Shown here: positions 63,624 to 64,000 of the stretch, in pieces
Layout of the letters: each line of letters starts with the position of its first letter
How positions within the stretch are numbered: position 1 is the stretch's first letter
From: Yinghuangia soli
Lineage (GTDB): Bacteria; Actinomycetota; Actinomycetes; Streptomycetales; Streptomycetaceae
Length of the DNA: 64,000 nucleotides
Assembly (NCBI RefSeq): GCF_021502675.1
Contig: NZ_JAKFHA010000034.1
Location: 1 to 64,000, forward strand
Reading direction: 5' to 3'
Notes under the pieces: generated by a model
What the model was told of the DNA's origin: nothing
Databases searched by the model: none
What the model saw: only the letters and a program-made list of their open reading frames with translations
Translations under genes and position numbers: made by a program

Positions 63624-64000
63624 CTACAGACGGCCGGTGACGATCAAGGGAAGCGGTGGCGGCGCGAAGTCCGCGCTGTAGGCGCCGACCACGGTGACGC
63701 GGCCGGCGTCGACACCGACCCGCCACCCCGTGCTGAGCGCCCCGACCCCGGTCGGGAGGTCGAGGGACCGGACCTGACCGCCGACGACCCGTATTCCGTA
63801 AAGCCGTTCGTCGACCATGTACCCCTCGATGCCCACCGCGACGATGCCGCCTGGCGCGAGTGCGACGCCGTACAGCTCGCCGGTCTCGGCGGGGACGGGC
63901 ACCTCCGTCCACCGGCGGCCGTCCCAGTGCATCGCGAGCGGTCGAGCCGGGGCGCCCTCGCCGGCTTTCCACTGCCCGACCGCCCACACGTCGTGCGCGC
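63624..64000 (-). CDS. Hypothetical beta-propeller-like protein (cut by window edge)
   Basis: The C-terminal 125 residues of a larger leftward gene running off the right edge. The repeats HDVWAVGQW, LYGVALAPGGIVAVGIEGY and GWRVGVDAGRVTVVGAYS look like blades of a WD40/kelch-like propeller with the W-x-V-G pattern, but the number of blades cannot be judged. The last residues (PLPLIVTGRL) show no membrane anchor. It converges on the GTPase/tail-anchored pair, and its relation to them is unknown. Confidence 0.55.
   Translation of the reverse strand, partial: AHDVWAVGQWKAGEGAPARPLAMHWDGRRWTEVPVPAETGELYGVALAPGGIVAVGIEGYMVDERLYGIRVVGGQVRSLDLPTGVGALSTGWRVGVDAGRVTVVGAYSADFAPPPLPLIVTGRL

Overview
The window is about 70% G+C with strong third-position GC bias, frequent GTG/TTG starts, 4-bp ATGA/GTGA overlaps and actinobacterial families (F420-type LLM oxidoreductase, MMPL, heteromeric acyl-CoA dehydrogenases, GluABCD). 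It reads as a chromosomal segment of a Streptomyces-like actinomycete (Streptomycetaceae or close relative; inference from gene content and base use only). I saw no rRNA, tRNA, CRISPR array or insertion sequence.

Layout. (1) 1-4115: a truncated acyl-CoA ligase (-) diverges from an operon of a DegT-fold PLP/PMP enzyme with His in place of the usual Lys, a CaiB-type CoA transferase and an SDR. (2) 4159-13195: a LacI regulator diverges from a complete L-rhamnose catabolic operon: isomerase RhaI, aldolase/lactaldehyde dehydrogenase fusion RhaEW, kinase RhaB and the LutABC lactate oxidation complex; a type-B carboxylesterase follows. (3) 14972-29146: a leftward MFS/SDR/alpha-beta hydrolase operon (the hydrolase is broken by an in-frame amber codon), a GntR regulator, a leftward high-affinity import operon made of two very unusual fusion proteins (MFS+ABC ATPase; LivH+LivM+LivG) plus a substrate-binding lipoprotein, and a GH78 alpha-L-rhamnosidase. 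(4) 29271-42364: aerobic degradative genes: two metal-dependent amidohydrolase-2 enzymes, a SnoaL-like protein, aldehyde and zinc alcohol dehydrogenases, an enoyl-CoA hydratase, a pair of small acyl-CoA dehydrogenases, an LLM oxidoreductase, a TIM-barrel isomerase-like protein, a decayed GMC oxidoreductase and a second GntR regulator. (5) 42488-64000: apparently unrelated genes: a lipoprotein, two tandem-duplicated secreted proteins, SDR/hydrolase/MDR with LysR, MarR/MMPL, glutamate-type ABC transporter gluABCD, a serine hydrolase, a two-component system, MarR with an FMN reductase-GNAT fusion, and an Mrr-like nuclease next to a P-loop GTPase module.

How it fits together. LacI-type boxes of the form TGAAACGNTTCA occur at the rhamnose operon promoter (5341), upstream of the MFS/SDR operon (18519), upstream of the fused transporter operon (26221) and upstream of the alpha-L-rhamnosidase (26427). 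This ties uptake, glycoside cleavage and rhamnose breakdown into one predicted regulon. A second motif built of 9-bp units (WTAGCYAWG) appears at 754-771 and 38802-38819, and in a more symmetric form at 41046-41072 beside the GntR gene, joining the CoA-ligase/DegT/CaiB/SDR block, the TIM-barrel/GMC block and an amidohydrolase. A third motif (TGTACA core) links the other GntR to the aldehyde/alcohol dehydrogenase pair. My working hypothesis is a three-regulator island for uptake and breakdown of a rhamnosylated natural product: the sugar goes through RhaI/EW/B/Lut to pyruvate, the aglycone through the CoA-dependent pathway. The aglycone and the roles of the CoA-pathway genes are not determined by the sequence.
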